Shown here piece by piece: positions 54,288 through 61,786 of a DNA stretch of 64,000 nucleotides. The translations under genes were made by a program, and so were the position numbers. The notes beneath the pieces were generated by a model. The model was not told the origin of the DNA. It made no database searches and saw only the letters and a list, made by a program, of their open reading frames with translations. Position 1 is the first letter of the stretch. Each line of letters starts with the position of its first letter. The stretch is from CAVRCA01 sp965218045 (lineage in GTDB: Bacteria; Pseudomonadota; Alphaproteobacteria; Acetobacterales; Acetobacteraceae), in contig CBDCJX010000013.1 in NCBI GenBank assembly GCA_965218045.1, positions 35,574 through 99,573 on the forward strand, read 5' to 3'.

Positions 54288-55933
54288 CACTCGAGCCCGT
54301 CGTAGAAATCGTTGCCCTTGTCGTCGATCACGATGAAGGCGGGGAAATTCTCCACCTCGATGCGCCACACCGCCTCCATGCCGAGCTCGGGGTATTCCAG
54401 CACCTCGACACGGCGGATGCAGTCCTGGGCGAGCCGCGCGGCGGGGCCGCCGACGCTGCCAAGATAGAAGCCGCCATACTTGCGGCACGCCTCGCGCACC
54501 GCTTTCGAGCGGTTGCCTTTCGCCAGCATCACCAGCGAGCCGCCGGCGGCCTGGAACTCGGCGACGTAGCTGTCCATCCGCCCGGCGGTGGTCGGGCCGA
54601 AACTGCCGGTGGCAAGCCCGGTCGGGGTCTTGGCCGGACCGGCGTAGTAGACCGGGTGGTCGCGCAAGTAGCCGGGCAGGCCCTCGCCGCGATCGAGCCG
54701 CTCCTTCAGCTTGGCATGGGCGATGTCGCGCGCCACCACCATGGTGCCGGTCAGCATCACCCGGGTCTTCACCGGATAGGCGGAGAGCTGGCGGCGGATT
54801 TCGTCCATCGGGCGGTCGAGATCGACCTCGACCCCTTCGGCGCCGAGATTGAGGTCGGTGGCCTCGGGCAGGTAGCGCGCCGGGTCGGTCTCCAGCGCTT
54901 CGAGAAAGACGCCCTCGGGGGTGATCTTGGCTTTCACCTGGCGGTCGGCGCTGCACGAGACGCCGATGCCGACCGGCAACGAGGCGCCGTGACGCGGCAG
55001 GCGGATCACCCGCACGTCGTGGCAGAAATACTTTCCCCCGAACTGGGCGCCGATGCCGACCGAGCGGGTGAGCTCCAGCACGCTGCGCTCCATCTCGAGA
55101 TCGCGGATCGCGTGGCCGGCCTTGCTGCCGGCGGTTGGCAAGTTGTCGAGCCAGCGGGTCGAGGCGAGCTTGACCGTCTTGAGGGTGGCCTCGGCCGAGG
55201 TGCCGCCGATCACGATGGCGAGGTGGTAGGGCGGGCAGGCCGAGGTGCCGAGGGTCTTTATCTTGGTCTCCAGGAACGCGCGCAGCCGCTCGGGCGAGAG
55301 GATCGCGCGGGTCTCCTGGAACAGGAACGTCTTGTTGGCCGAGCCGCCGCCCTTGGCGACGAACATCAGGTGCAGCTCGTCGGCGTGGTGCTCGCCTGGG
55401 GCGGCGGCGATGTCGAACTGGACCGGCAGGTTGTTGCCGGTGTTGACCTCCTCGAACATCGACAGCGGCGCCATCTGCGAGTAGCGCAGGTTGGTCTCGG
55501 TGTAGGTGCGATGCACGCCCCAGCTCAGCGCCTCCTCCTCGTCGCCGTCCACCCAGACGCGTTGCCCCTTCTTGCCGAACACAATGGCGGTGCCGGTGTC
55601 CTGGCACATCGGCAGCACGCCGCCGGCGGCGATGTTGGCGTTCTTCAGCAGGTCGAGGGCGACGAAGCGATCGTTGTCGGAGGCTTCCGGGTCGTCGAGG
55701 ATGGCGCGGAGCTGCGCCAGATGGCCGGGCCGCAGCAGGTGCGAGACGTCGCGGAACGCCTGGAAGGCAAGCTCGGACAGCGCCTCGGGCGTAATGCGCA
55801 GCACGGTCTGGCCGTCGCAGGACGCGGTGCGCACGCCGGCGATGTCGAGTTTCTTCCATGGCGTCGGATCGGGGCCGAGCGGGAACATCGGCGCGTAGGT
55901 GAAGCCCGAGGGGCGCGGCAGTGGAACGTTCAT
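54287..55933 (-). CDS. fumA: Fumarate hydratase, class I (aerobic type)
   Basis: An iron-sulfur fumarase of the citric acid cycle, 548 residues, a fused alpha-plus-beta class I enzyme. Conserved segments: GGVLPMCQDTGTAIVFGKKG (Cys ligand, near residue 105), KGGGSANKTFLFQETRAIL (near 200), SACPPYHLAIVIGGTSAEAT (second Cys, near 238), GVSCSADRQVKAKITPEGVF (third Cys, near 345) and GSFGPTTAGRMDSY (near 455). It is between sspB and the VOC gene. Oxygen sensitivity of the cluster is expected for this class, so a class II FumC may exist elsewhere. Confidence 0.95.
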   Translation of the reverse strand: MNVPLPRPSGFTYAPMFPLGPDPTPWKKLDIAGVRTASCDGQTVLRITPEALSELAFQAFRDVSHLLRPGHLAQLRAILDDPEASDNDRFVALDLLKNANIAAGGVLPMCQDTGTAIVFGKKGQRVWVDGDEEEALSWGVHRTYTETNLRYSQMAPLSMFEEVNTGNNLPVQFDIAAAPGEHHADELHLMFVAKGGGSANKTFLFQETRAILSPERLRAFLETKIKTLGTSACPPYHLAIVIGGTSAEATLKTVKLASTRWLDNLPTAGSKAGHAIRDLEMERSVLELTRSVGIGAQFGGKYFCHDVRVIRLPRHGASLPVGIGVSCSADRQVKAKITPEGVFLEALETDPARYLPEATDLNLGAEGVEVDLDRPMDEIRRQLSAYPVKTRVMLTGTMVVARDIAHAKLKERLDRGEGLPGYLRDHPVYYAGPAKTPTGLATGSFGPTTAGRMDSYVAEFQAAGGSLVMLAKGNRSKAVREACRKYGGFYLGSVGGPAARLAQDCIRRVEVLEYPELGMEAVWRIEVENFPAFIVIDDKGNDFYDGLE

Positions 55934-55954
55934 CGACGGTTCTCTCTTGGGCGC

Positions 55955-56494
55955 TCAGGTCTTGGGCGGCGTGCGGCGGCGGAATGCGTCGAGGCTGACG
56001 ATCTGTGGCTCCTCGACTTCGGGCTGCTCACCGCCGCCGGGCGCCGGCGCGTCCGGCCCGGCTATCCTCCGCGCTGGTGCGCCTTGCGGCTCGGTCGCGG
56101 GCTCGCCGTCCTGCGTTGGGCGGAATTGCAGGCCGAAGCGGACGTGCGGATCGGCGAAGGCCGTGACCGCGCCGAGCGGCACCGTCAGGGTCGCCGGGAC
56201 ACCGCCAAACGACAGCCCGACGGTGATCACGCCCGCCGCCTCGTCCACCGACAGCTCCCAGAACTGGTGCTGCAGGACGATGGTCATCACTTCCGGGTAC
56301 TGCGCGCGCAGGCGCGCCGGGATCGCGGTGCCCGGATGATCGGTGCGGAAGGTGAGATAGAAATGGTGTTCACCGGGCAAGCCTTGCTCGGCGGCGTGGG
56401 CCAGCGCCCGCATCACCACCAAACGCAGCGCCGCCTCGGTCCAGTCACTGTAGGGGAGCAGGCTTTCGGGCGGCTGCTCCTCGTCCTCGGCCAT
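55955..56494 (-). CDS. sspB: ClpXP adaptor SspB (alphaproteobacterial type)
   Basis: Adaptor that recognises SsrA-tagged proteins and delivers them to ClpXP. It is 179 residues long. The alpha-type substrate-binding fold is recognisable from LPYSDWTEAALRLVVMRALA (near residue 13), GEHHFYLTFRTDHPGTAIPA (near 41) and VITVGLSFGGVPATLTVPLG (near 88). A proline-rich linker (residues ~128-165) leads to a ClpX-tethering tail IVSLDAFRRRTPPKT. It lies immediately downstream of ssrA on the same strand, so the tag RNA and its adaptor are neighbours. A 7-bp repeat array sits 20 bp before the ATG. Confidence 0.93.
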   Translation of the reverse strand: MAEDEEQPPESLLPYSDWTEAALRLVVMRALAHAAEQGLPGEHHFYLTFRTDHPGTAIPARLRAQYPEVMTIVLQHQFWELSVDEAAGVITVGLSFGGVPATLTVPLGAVTAFADPHVRFGLQFRPTQDGEPATEPQGAPARRIAGPDAPAPGGGEQPEVEEPQIVSLDAFRRRTPPKT

Positions 56495-56513
56495 GGTCAG
56501 CCTTCAGCGGTCA

Positions 56514-56569
56514 ATGGTCAGTGGTCAGTGGTCAGTGGTCAGTGGTCAGTGGTCAGTGGTCAGTGGTCA
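56514..56569. repeat. Heptamer tandem array (GTGGTCA) upstream of sspB
   Basis: Seven perfect GTGGTCA units at 56521-56569, preceded by one variant ATGGTCA unit at 56514-56520. The array ends 20 bp upstream of the sspB ATG at 56494 and leaves the probable GAAGG ribosome-binding site intact. It lies between ssrA and sspB. Such a run is prone to slipped-strand copy-number change. Confidence 0.95.
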
Positions 56570-56619
56570 GATAGCGCGACCACGCCGGCGACGCCATACG
56601 CCGCTTGCGGCAAGGTGCG

Positions 56620-56925
56620 AACGAGTGGGGGGCTTCTGTTGCCCGGTGCCCCCCGAACCGCGCGTGTCACTGCTGTTTAGGCAGCGACCGCGAATGCCTC
56701 ATGATTGTCATTGGCATTTGTGATACGGCCCGATAACGGCGGAACCATGCCGGGCAAAAGATGCGTCTTTACCACGCGTGTCGAGCCTGTTTCGCCCCCA
56801 TTGGACCGCAACGCGGTTCGATCCCCCGGAGGGTCAAGCAACCGCTCTGCGGCGATATGGTGGAGGCGCCGGGCACTGCCCCCGGGTCCACAACGATTAT
56901 TCCACACACCGTTTATCGCCATAGC
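56620..56925 (-). ncRNA. ssrA: Transfer-messenger RNA, circularly permuted (two-piece) form
   Basis: Rescues stalled ribosomes and tags the nascent chain for degradation. In minus-strand order the acceptor piece comes first and ends ...CGCCTCCACCA at 56858; the coding piece begins GGGGGCGAAACAGGCTCGAC at 56799. The two ends pair as a 7-bp acceptor stem (GGGGGCG with CGCCTCC). The tag frame, at 56680-56715, reads ANDNHEAFAVAA followed by TAA at 56677. This permuted order is the alphaproteobacterial form. A GC-rich hairpin at 56627-56654 lies near the 3' end of the coding piece. Mature ends at either side of 56620 and 56925 are estimates. Confidence 0.92.
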
Positions 56926-56987
56926 CGGCAAGCCGGCACGCGGAATATAGCCATTGAGCCCGTCCGATGGAAGATGGAGTCGCGCCG

Positions 56988-57926
56988 ATGAGCCTGACCG
57001 ACGCCCAACGTGCCGAGATCGACGCCGAGCGCGCGCAAGCCCAGCCCACGCGGCGCCGCACAGTGGCGGAATTGGAAGCCTTGCTGTTCGAACCGCTGGC
57101 GGTGCTCGACCACGGCTTCGTCCGGGTGATCGACTACATGGGCGACGATTCGGCCATCGTGCAGGCGGCGCGGGTCTCCTATGGGCGTGGCACCAAGCGG
57201 GTGTCGGAGGATACCGGGCTGATCCGCTACCTGATGCGGCACCGCCACTCGACCCCGTTCGAGATGTGCGAGATCAAGTTCCACGTGAAGTTGCCGATCT
57301 TTGTCGCCCGCCAGTGGATCCGCCACCGCACCGCCAGCGTGAACGAGTATTCGGCGCGCTACTCGATCCTGGATCGCGAGTTCTACCTGCCGGCACCGGA
57401 GCACCTGGCCGCGCAGTCGGCAAGCAACCGCCAGGGACGCGGCGCGGTGCTCGAGGGGCGCGAAGCCGCGGCGGTGCTCGATCTGCTGCGCGCCGACGCC
57501 AGCCGCAGCCATGACCACTACCAAGCGATGCTGAACGAGGACGCGGCCGGCGCGCCGCGCGATCCGCAACGCCAGGGGCTGGCGCGCGAGCTGGCGCGGA
57601 TCAACCTGACCCTGGCCACCTATACGCAATGGTATTGGAAGTCCGACCTGCTCAACCTGCTGAACTTCCTCGCGCTGCGCGCCGATCCGCACGCCCAGCA
57701 CGAGATCCGCGTCTACGCCGAGGCGATGCTGGCGGTGGTCAATGCGTGGGTGCCGGCGACCTATCAGGCGTTTCTCGACTATCGGCTCGGCGCGGCCACG
57801 TTTTCGGCGCAGATGCTGGCGGCGGTGCGCCGGATGCTCGCCGGCGAGACGGTGGGCCAAGCCGAGAGCGGGTTGTCGAAGCGGGAATGGACCGAGCTGA
57901 TGGGATACCTGGGCCGGGAAGCCTGA
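56988..57926 (+). CDS. thyX: FAD-dependent thymidylate synthase
   Basis: Makes dTMP from dUMP with methylenetetrahydrofolate and NADPH. It is 312 residues long. The ThyX motif RHRTASVNEYSARYS is at about residue 110. The N-terminus carries VRVIDYMGDDSAIVQAARVS and LIRYLMRHRHSTPFEM, typical of this family. ThyX implies that no ThyA is required for thymidylate, or that both coexist. The ATG at 56988 has GGAG upstream at good spacing; an in-frame ATG at 56967 is an alternative. The gene is divergent from ssrA. Confidence 0.96.
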   Translation: MSLTDAQRAEIDAERAQAQPTRRRTVAELEALLFEPLAVLDHGFVRVIDYMGDDSAIVQAARVSYGRGTKRVSEDTGLIRYLMRHRHSTPFEMCEIKFHVKLPIFVARQWIRHRTASVNEYSARYSILDREFYLPAPEHLAAQSASNRQGRGAVLEGREAAAVLDLLRADASRSHDHYQAMLNEDAAGAPRDPQRQGLARELARINLTLATYTQWYWKSDLLNLLNFLALRADPHAQHEIRVYAEAMLAVVNAWVPATYQAFLDYRLGAATFSAQMLAAVRRMLAGETVGQAESGLSKREWTELMGYLGREA

Positions 57927-58048
57927 CCCCATCCCTCAGCAAATTCCGAGTCGTGTTGGGCGACGTTTGATGTTTCAAGACCACGCGGGTCGGGTGGTGA
58001 ACACGATCGGCCGATGGTCGGCTGCGGGCTCGACAGGGGAGAAGTGCG

Positions 58049-58927
58049 ATGCGCCTGGGTGATCAGCCGGAGAGCGACAACGTCGAGGATCGCCGATCGG
58101 GCGGCATGGGTGGTGGCGGCCGCATGGTCCGGGTCGGCGGGCTCGGCGGCTTCGGCATCGTCGCCGTGGTGGTGCTCGGCCTGATCTTCGGCGTCGATCC
58201 GGGCACCCTGCTGAACATGATCTCCGGCCAGGTCAGCACCCAGCAGCAAGCGCCCTCCCCCTCGGCGCAGCGCCAGGCGAACCAGGGCGGCCAAGGCGCG
58301 GCGGAGGACAGCCAGCGGCGCTTCGTGGCGCAGGTGCTCGGTTCGACCGAGCGCGTCTGGAGCGACGTGTTCAGCCATATGGGCCGGCGCTATCAGAAGC
58401 CCACGCTGGTGCTGTTCTCGGATGTGGTGCGATCGGGCTGCGGGACGGCGCAATCCTCGACCGGGCCGTTCTACTGCCCGGCGGATCAGAAGGTGTACCT
58501 CGACACCTCGTTCTTCCGCCAGTTGCAGAACAAGCTCGGTGCGGCCGGCGATTTCCCGCGCGCCTACGTCATCGCCCATGAGATCGGCCACCACGTGCAG
58601 ACCCTGCTCGGCACGGTGGATGTCGGCGGCGGGGCGCGATCGAACGAGCAATCGGTGCGCACCGAGTTGCAGGCGGATTGTTTCGCCGGGGTCTGGGCCA
58701 ACCACGCCAACGCCTCGCAGCACATCCTGGAGGCAGGCGACATCGAGGAAGGGCTGAACGCGGCCAGCGCGATCGGCGATGACCGGCTGCAACAACGCTC
58801 GCGCGGCTACGTCGTGCCGGACAGCTTCACCCACGGCAGCTCGGCGCAAAGGGTCCGCTGGTTCAAGCGCGGCCTGGACGCTGGCGACATCCAGAACTGC
58901 GACACATTCCACGCCGGCCAGCTTTAG
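58049..58927 (+). CDS. Neutral zinc metallopeptidase (YpfJ/DUF2342-like)
   Basis: A 292-residue membrane-anchored putative metallopeptidase. A transmembrane helix (GGFGIVAVVVLGLIFGV, residues ~32-48) is followed by a Gln/Pro-rich linker. The catalytic domain contains HEIGHHVQTLLG with the HExxH motif near residue 181, and the later zinc-ligand Glu is likely in RTELQADCFAGVW. It resembles the YpfJ-type neutral zinc metallopeptidase family of unknown substrate. No N-terminal cleavage site is visible, so it is probably anchored with the domain outside. Confidence 0.85.
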   Translation: MRLGDQPESDNVEDRRSGGMGGGGRMVRVGGLGGFGIVAVVVLGLIFGVDPGTLLNMISGQVSTQQQAPSPSAQRQANQGGQGAAEDSQRRFVAQVLGSTERVWSDVFSHMGRRYQKPTLVLFSDVVRSGCGTAQSSTGPFYCPADQKVYLDTSFFRQLQNKLGAAGDFPRAYVIAHEIGHHVQTLLGTVDVGGGARSNEQSVRTELQADCFAGVWANHANASQHILEAGDIEEGLNAASAIGDDRLQQRSRGYVVPDSFTHGSSAQRVRWFKRGLDAGDIQNCDTFHAGQL

Positions 58928-59102
58928 TGTGGCCTAGTCCCGGTGGCGTAAGCGCGGATGAAGACACGATGGTGATGACGACCATGAAGCACAGCGTCAT
59001 CGCCCGCGTCACCTTGGGCGGCGCGACGCGGCCGAGCCCCCTGGCTTTGCTCGCATCCGTGCCGCAAAGCTTTTGTTGCTAAAGCGGAACGTTAAAGGCG
59101 CA

Positions 59103-59812
59103 CCAAGGCGAGCGATGCGTCAGGCTCGAAAAAACGGCGGTGGCCAGGAGGGCAGGGAGGGCGGCGTCTTGGCAGGCGCAGCCGGGCGAAGCCCCAATGA
59201 GACGTGGAGCGGGGCTTGCGGTGGGGATTGGGGTGGGGTGTGGGCCGGGGTGTCGGGTGTTGCCTCGCCCGGCGCTGCGGCGAGCGCCGCCGGAGCGAGC
59301 GGTTGCGCCGAACGCGGCGGCTTCGGCGGCAGCCGCAGCGGCGCGGGCAGCGGATCGTTGGTCAGTCGCCGCCACAGCGGGCGCAGCAGCCGACCCGCTT
59401 GCGGCGACGCCGCGAGCAGCGCCTGCATCTCCGGATCATCGACCAGCGCCAGCAGCCAGGCGCCGAGATACCCGGCGCCGAACCGCGCCAGCACCGGACC
59501 GCTCGGCAGCTTCTCCCGTCGCGAGGTCGACTCGGCCGGCTCGGCTGCCCGGCGCGGCGCCCGGTCCTTGCGCGGCGCAAGCGTCCCGGCGGCGAACTGC
59601 GCATGCAGCGCGGCGAGTTTGCGCGTCGTGCGCTGCAAGTACTTCCACAGCAGCAAGGCAAGCGGCCCCAGCACGTCGCGATTCCGGGGGTTCCGGTCGA
59701 CCCAATCGGCGAGCGTCCACCTCAGCCGCTCGACGAGCAGGCCGAAGCGGCACATCAAGCCGGTTGGGGTGGAGGGGGCTGGGGACATGGGCGGAGTTAT
59801 ACGAGACAGTTA
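59103..59812. repeat. Duplicated ~700-bp gene unit, copy 2
   Basis: Matches 8581-9288 in the same orientation (direct repeat about 50.5 kb apart). The homology starts at CCAAGGCG after the gene's stop and ends in GCTAAC roughly 25 bp before its start. Sequence outside the unit is unrelated at both copies: here the metallopeptidase gene is on one side and a LysE exporter on the other. Confidence 0.85.
59120..59788 (-). CDS. Uncharacterised duplicated protein, copy 2
   Basis: A 222-residue paralogue of the protein at 8598-9263. The first ~70 residues are nearly identical (MCRFGLLVERLRWTLADW onward); the charged linker (APRKDRAPRRAAEPAESTSR) is two to three residues shorter than copy 1, and the proline-rich tail is longer and rearranged (TPDTPAHTPPQSPPQAPLHV), yet both end in WPPPFFRA. 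The central block RFGAGYLGAWLLALVDDPEM is conserved. The frame-preserving differences suggest both are expressed proteins, not decaying copies. Function unknown. Confidence 0.7.
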   Translation of the reverse strand: MSPAPSTPTGLMCRFGLLVERLRWTLADWVDRNPRNRDVLGPLALLLWKYLQRTTRKLAALHAQFAAGTLAPRKDRAPRRAAEPAESTSRREKLPSGPVLARFGAGYLGAWLLALVDDPEMQALLAASPQAGRLLRPLWRRLTNDPLPAPLRLPPKPPRSAQPLAPAALAAAPGEATPDTPAHTPPQSPPQAPLHVSLGLRPAAPAKTPPSLPSWPPPFFRA

Positions 59813-59889
59813 GCTTTGATGTCAACAGTTGTTATTATTGTTGCCGGGGGCGTGGCAGCGGCTTGATGCCGAAAGGGTGGGTTCGACGC

Positions 59890-60522
59890 ATGGAAGCGCT
59901 GAAGACTTTGGTCCCCGTTTTCGGGGTGTTCATTCCGGCGCTGCTGCTACCCGGTCCGGACTTCATCGGTGTCGTCCGTTCCGCGGTGACACGCGGCACA
60001 ACCGGTGGTTTGCGGACCACGGTCGGAGTCTCGGTCGGCCTCGGACTCTACGCCACGCTGAGCCTGCTCGGCCTTTCGGCTGTGCTCGTCGAGTATCAAT
60101 GGCTGACTTGGGCGGTTCGCTTGCTGGGCGGTGCATACCTCGCGTATCTCGGATTTGGCATGATCCTCGCGAAGCGCGCCGATCATGCCGAGATGGCGAT
60201 GCAGCCCCTCGTCACAGGCAACGCGTTCGTCTTTGGCTTTCTCGTCACGTTGACCAACCCGAAGGCGATTGTTCTGTTCGCCAGTGTGTTTGCCACGTCG
60301 GTCACCAGCCGCACGCCGTCATGGCTGATGGCGTTGATGATCGGTCTCGTCGTACTCAGTGCCCTGATCTGGTATTCGATCGTGACCCTGTTCATGTCCG
60401 CTCCCGCGGTCATGCGGCGCTTGCAGCATGCAAGTCATTGGATCGAGCGAGTGGCGGGGGTTTGTTTCGTGGCGATTGGGCTCCGAATCCTGGCGGACGC
60501 GCGCAATCCGGTGGCGCCATAA
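59890..60522 (+). CDS. LysE-family exporter
   Basis: A 210-residue inner-membrane exporter of the LysE/RhtB superfamily with six hydrophobic helices. The N-terminal VFGVFIPALLLPGPDFIGVV (residues ~9-28, with the conserved PGPxF) and the mid-protein GNAFVFGFLVTLTNPKAIV (near residue 112, conserved NPKA) are family signatures. It likely exports an amino acid or related metabolite. Start codons at 59865 and 59890 are both possible; 59890 gives a typical length. Confidence 0.87.
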   Translation: MEALKTLVPVFGVFIPALLLPGPDFIGVVRSAVTRGTTGGLRTTVGVSVGLGLYATLSLLGLSAVLVEYQWLTWAVRLLGGAYLAYLGFGMILAKRADHAEMAMQPLVTGNAFVFGFLVTLTNPKAIVLFASVFATSVTSRTPSWLMALMIGLVVLSALIWYSIVTLFMSAPAVMRRLQHASHWIERVAGVCFVAIGLRILADARNPVAP

Positions 60523-60590
60523 GCCGGCGTGCAGCGTCCGCCGGGTGGGTCACGCTTGACGTCGCTGCGGGGCGGCGGCATGACCAGACG

Positions 60591-61030
60591 GCCAGACGGC
60601 CGGACGGCCGCTGACGCCGCGCGGTCGGCCACCAGCCGGCCGTGCCGTGTTGGAGGAAAGTCCGGGCTCCACGGGAATGCGGTGCCGGCTAACGGCCGGC
60701 GGGGGCGACCCCAGGGAAAGTGCCACAGAAAACAAACCGCCGGCGCCGGGTTCGCCCGCCGTCGGCAAGGGTGAAACGGTGCGGCAAGAGCGCACCGCGC
60801 CTCCGGTAACGGCGGCGGCAGGGTAAACCCCACCGGGAGCAAGACCGAATAGGGGCGGCCGGCGCGGTCGGCGGGGCAACCCGTCCGGCTGGCGCGGGGA
60901 CATTCCCGTCCCGCCGCCCGGGTTGGTCGCGCGAGGCGCGTCGCGAGACGCGTCCCAGAGGAATGGCCGTCCCGTGCCAAGCGATATGCGCGGTGCGGAC
61001 AGAACCCGGCTTACAGGCCGTCTGGCACCA
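60591..61030 (+). ncRNA. rnpB: RNase P RNA, bacterial type A
   Basis: The catalytic RNA of ribonuclease P, which trims tRNA 5' leaders. The universal cores are present: GGAGGAAAGTCCGGGCTCCA near 60652, ACAGAAAACAAACCGCC near 60726, GCAAGGGTGAAACGGTGCGG near 60764 with AAGAGCGCACCGC following, AATAGGGGCG near 60848, GAGGAATGGCCGTC near 60957 and CAGAACCCGGCTTACAGGCC near 61000. The P1 helix is a perfect 10-bp pairing of GCCAGACGGC (60591-60600) with GCCGTCTGGC (61017-61026). The exact 3' end is within a few bases of 61030. Confidence 0.95.
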
Positions 61031-61184
61031 CTCTCCATTGTTTCGTGTCAGTCCCACGTGAACATTAAAGAAACGGAATGCGGCGGGGTGGCCACCCGCG
61101 CCGATCTTTCGGTGCGAATCATCTAAGGCTATGAAAAGGCGCAAGAAATCAGGCGCCCGGTAACGACTGAGGCGGCAATTCCCT

Positions 61185-61213
61185 TTGACGCCCATATGAA
61201 CCCATGGTATCCC
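61185..61213 (+). promoter_or_regulatory. Putative mraZ promoter
   Basis: TTGACG at 61185-61190 and TATCCC at 61208-61213 have the 17-bp spacing of a sigma-70-type promoter, about 65-90 bp before the mraZ ATG. The four NCCCA boxes of the operator overlap it. The -10 match is moderate. Confidence 0.45.
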
Positions 61214-61224
61214 ATGCCATCCCA
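61190..61224 (+). promoter_or_regulatory. Putative MraZ operator: four NCCCA boxes at 10-bp spacing
   Basis: GCCCA (61190-61194), ACCCA (61200-61204), TCCCA (61210-61214) and TCCCA (61220-61224) recur exactly every 10 bp; the reverse strand reads TGGGN four times, which is the direct-repeat pattern bound by MraZ in other bacteria. They cover the -35 to -10 region and beyond, so a bound MraZ would block transcription of its own cluster. Confidence 0.7.
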
Positions 61225-61276
61225 AAGGCACCGGGCGCGTGCAACTGGGCGTAGTGGCAGGGGCGAACCGGGCCGG

Positions 61277-61786
61277 ATGTCCCAGTTCATGGGCAATCAC
61301 CGCAACAGGCTGGACGCCAAGGGGCGCGTATCCATCCCGGCACCGTTTCGCACGACCTTGCGGACGCGGGCCGAGAAGGCCGGGTTGACCGGGTCATCGC
61401 TGGTGCTGCGCCCGTCGCACAAATACCCCTGCATCGAGGGGTGGCCGGAGCCGCAATTCGAGGAGCTCGCCACGCAGTTGCACGAGATCAGCCTGTTCAG
61501 CCAAGAGCATGACGACCTCGCCGGGTCGCTGTATGCCGAGGCGTTCCAGACCGAATCGGACAAGGAGGGGCGGATCGTCCTGCCGGATTATCTCACCGCG
61601 CATGCTGGCGTGACCGACGCGCTGATGTTCATGGGGCTGGGCCGCATGTTCCAGATCTGGGAGCCGGTCGCCGGCGAGCGCCGCATTGCCGAGGCACGCC
61701 GAGGCGCGCGGACCGACAACCTGACCTTGCCGGGCCGCCCCGCTTCGCGCCCGCTCGCCGCCCGCCAAGCTGGCGAGGCGCCATGA
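61277..61786 (+). CDS. mraZ: Transcriptional regulator MraZ
   Basis: First gene of the division and cell-wall cluster; an AbrB/SpoVT-fold DNA-binding protein that represses the dcw operon. It is 169 residues with the duplicated MraZ domain: MGNHRNRLDAKGRVSIPAPF (residues ~5-24) and QTESDKEGRIVLPDYLTAHA (near residue 95). The ATG at 61277 leads to MSQFMGNHRNRLD; a second ATG at codon 5 is equally plausible. It lies behind the operator/promoter region at 61185-61224. The stop overlaps the rsmH start by 4 bp. Confidence 0.93.
   Translation: MSQFMGNHRNRLDAKGRVSIPAPFRTTLRTRAEKAGLTGSSLVLRPSHKYPCIEGWPEPQFEELATQLHEISLFSQEHDDLAGSLYAEAFQTESDKEGRIVLPDYLTAHAGVTDALMFMGLGRMFQIWEPVAGERRIAEARRGARTDNLTLPGRPASRPLAARQAGEAP

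Noticed and set aside
56627..56654. GC-rich hairpin as a Rho-independent terminator of ssrA
   Set aside because: The stem (GGGGGGC with GCCCCCC) is real but has no following T-run and probably belongs to the tmRNA coding piece.
56705..56950. An 81-codon + strand ORF
   Set aside because: It is antisense to the tmRNA gene.
58969..59082. Possible 37-codon ORF downstream of the metallopeptidase
   Set aside because: No homology, no ribosome-binding site of note, and composition like random GC-rich sequence.
60529..61126. Short ORFs on both strands between the LysE gene and mraZ
   Set aside because: They lie inside or across the RNase P RNA gene and have no coding signature.
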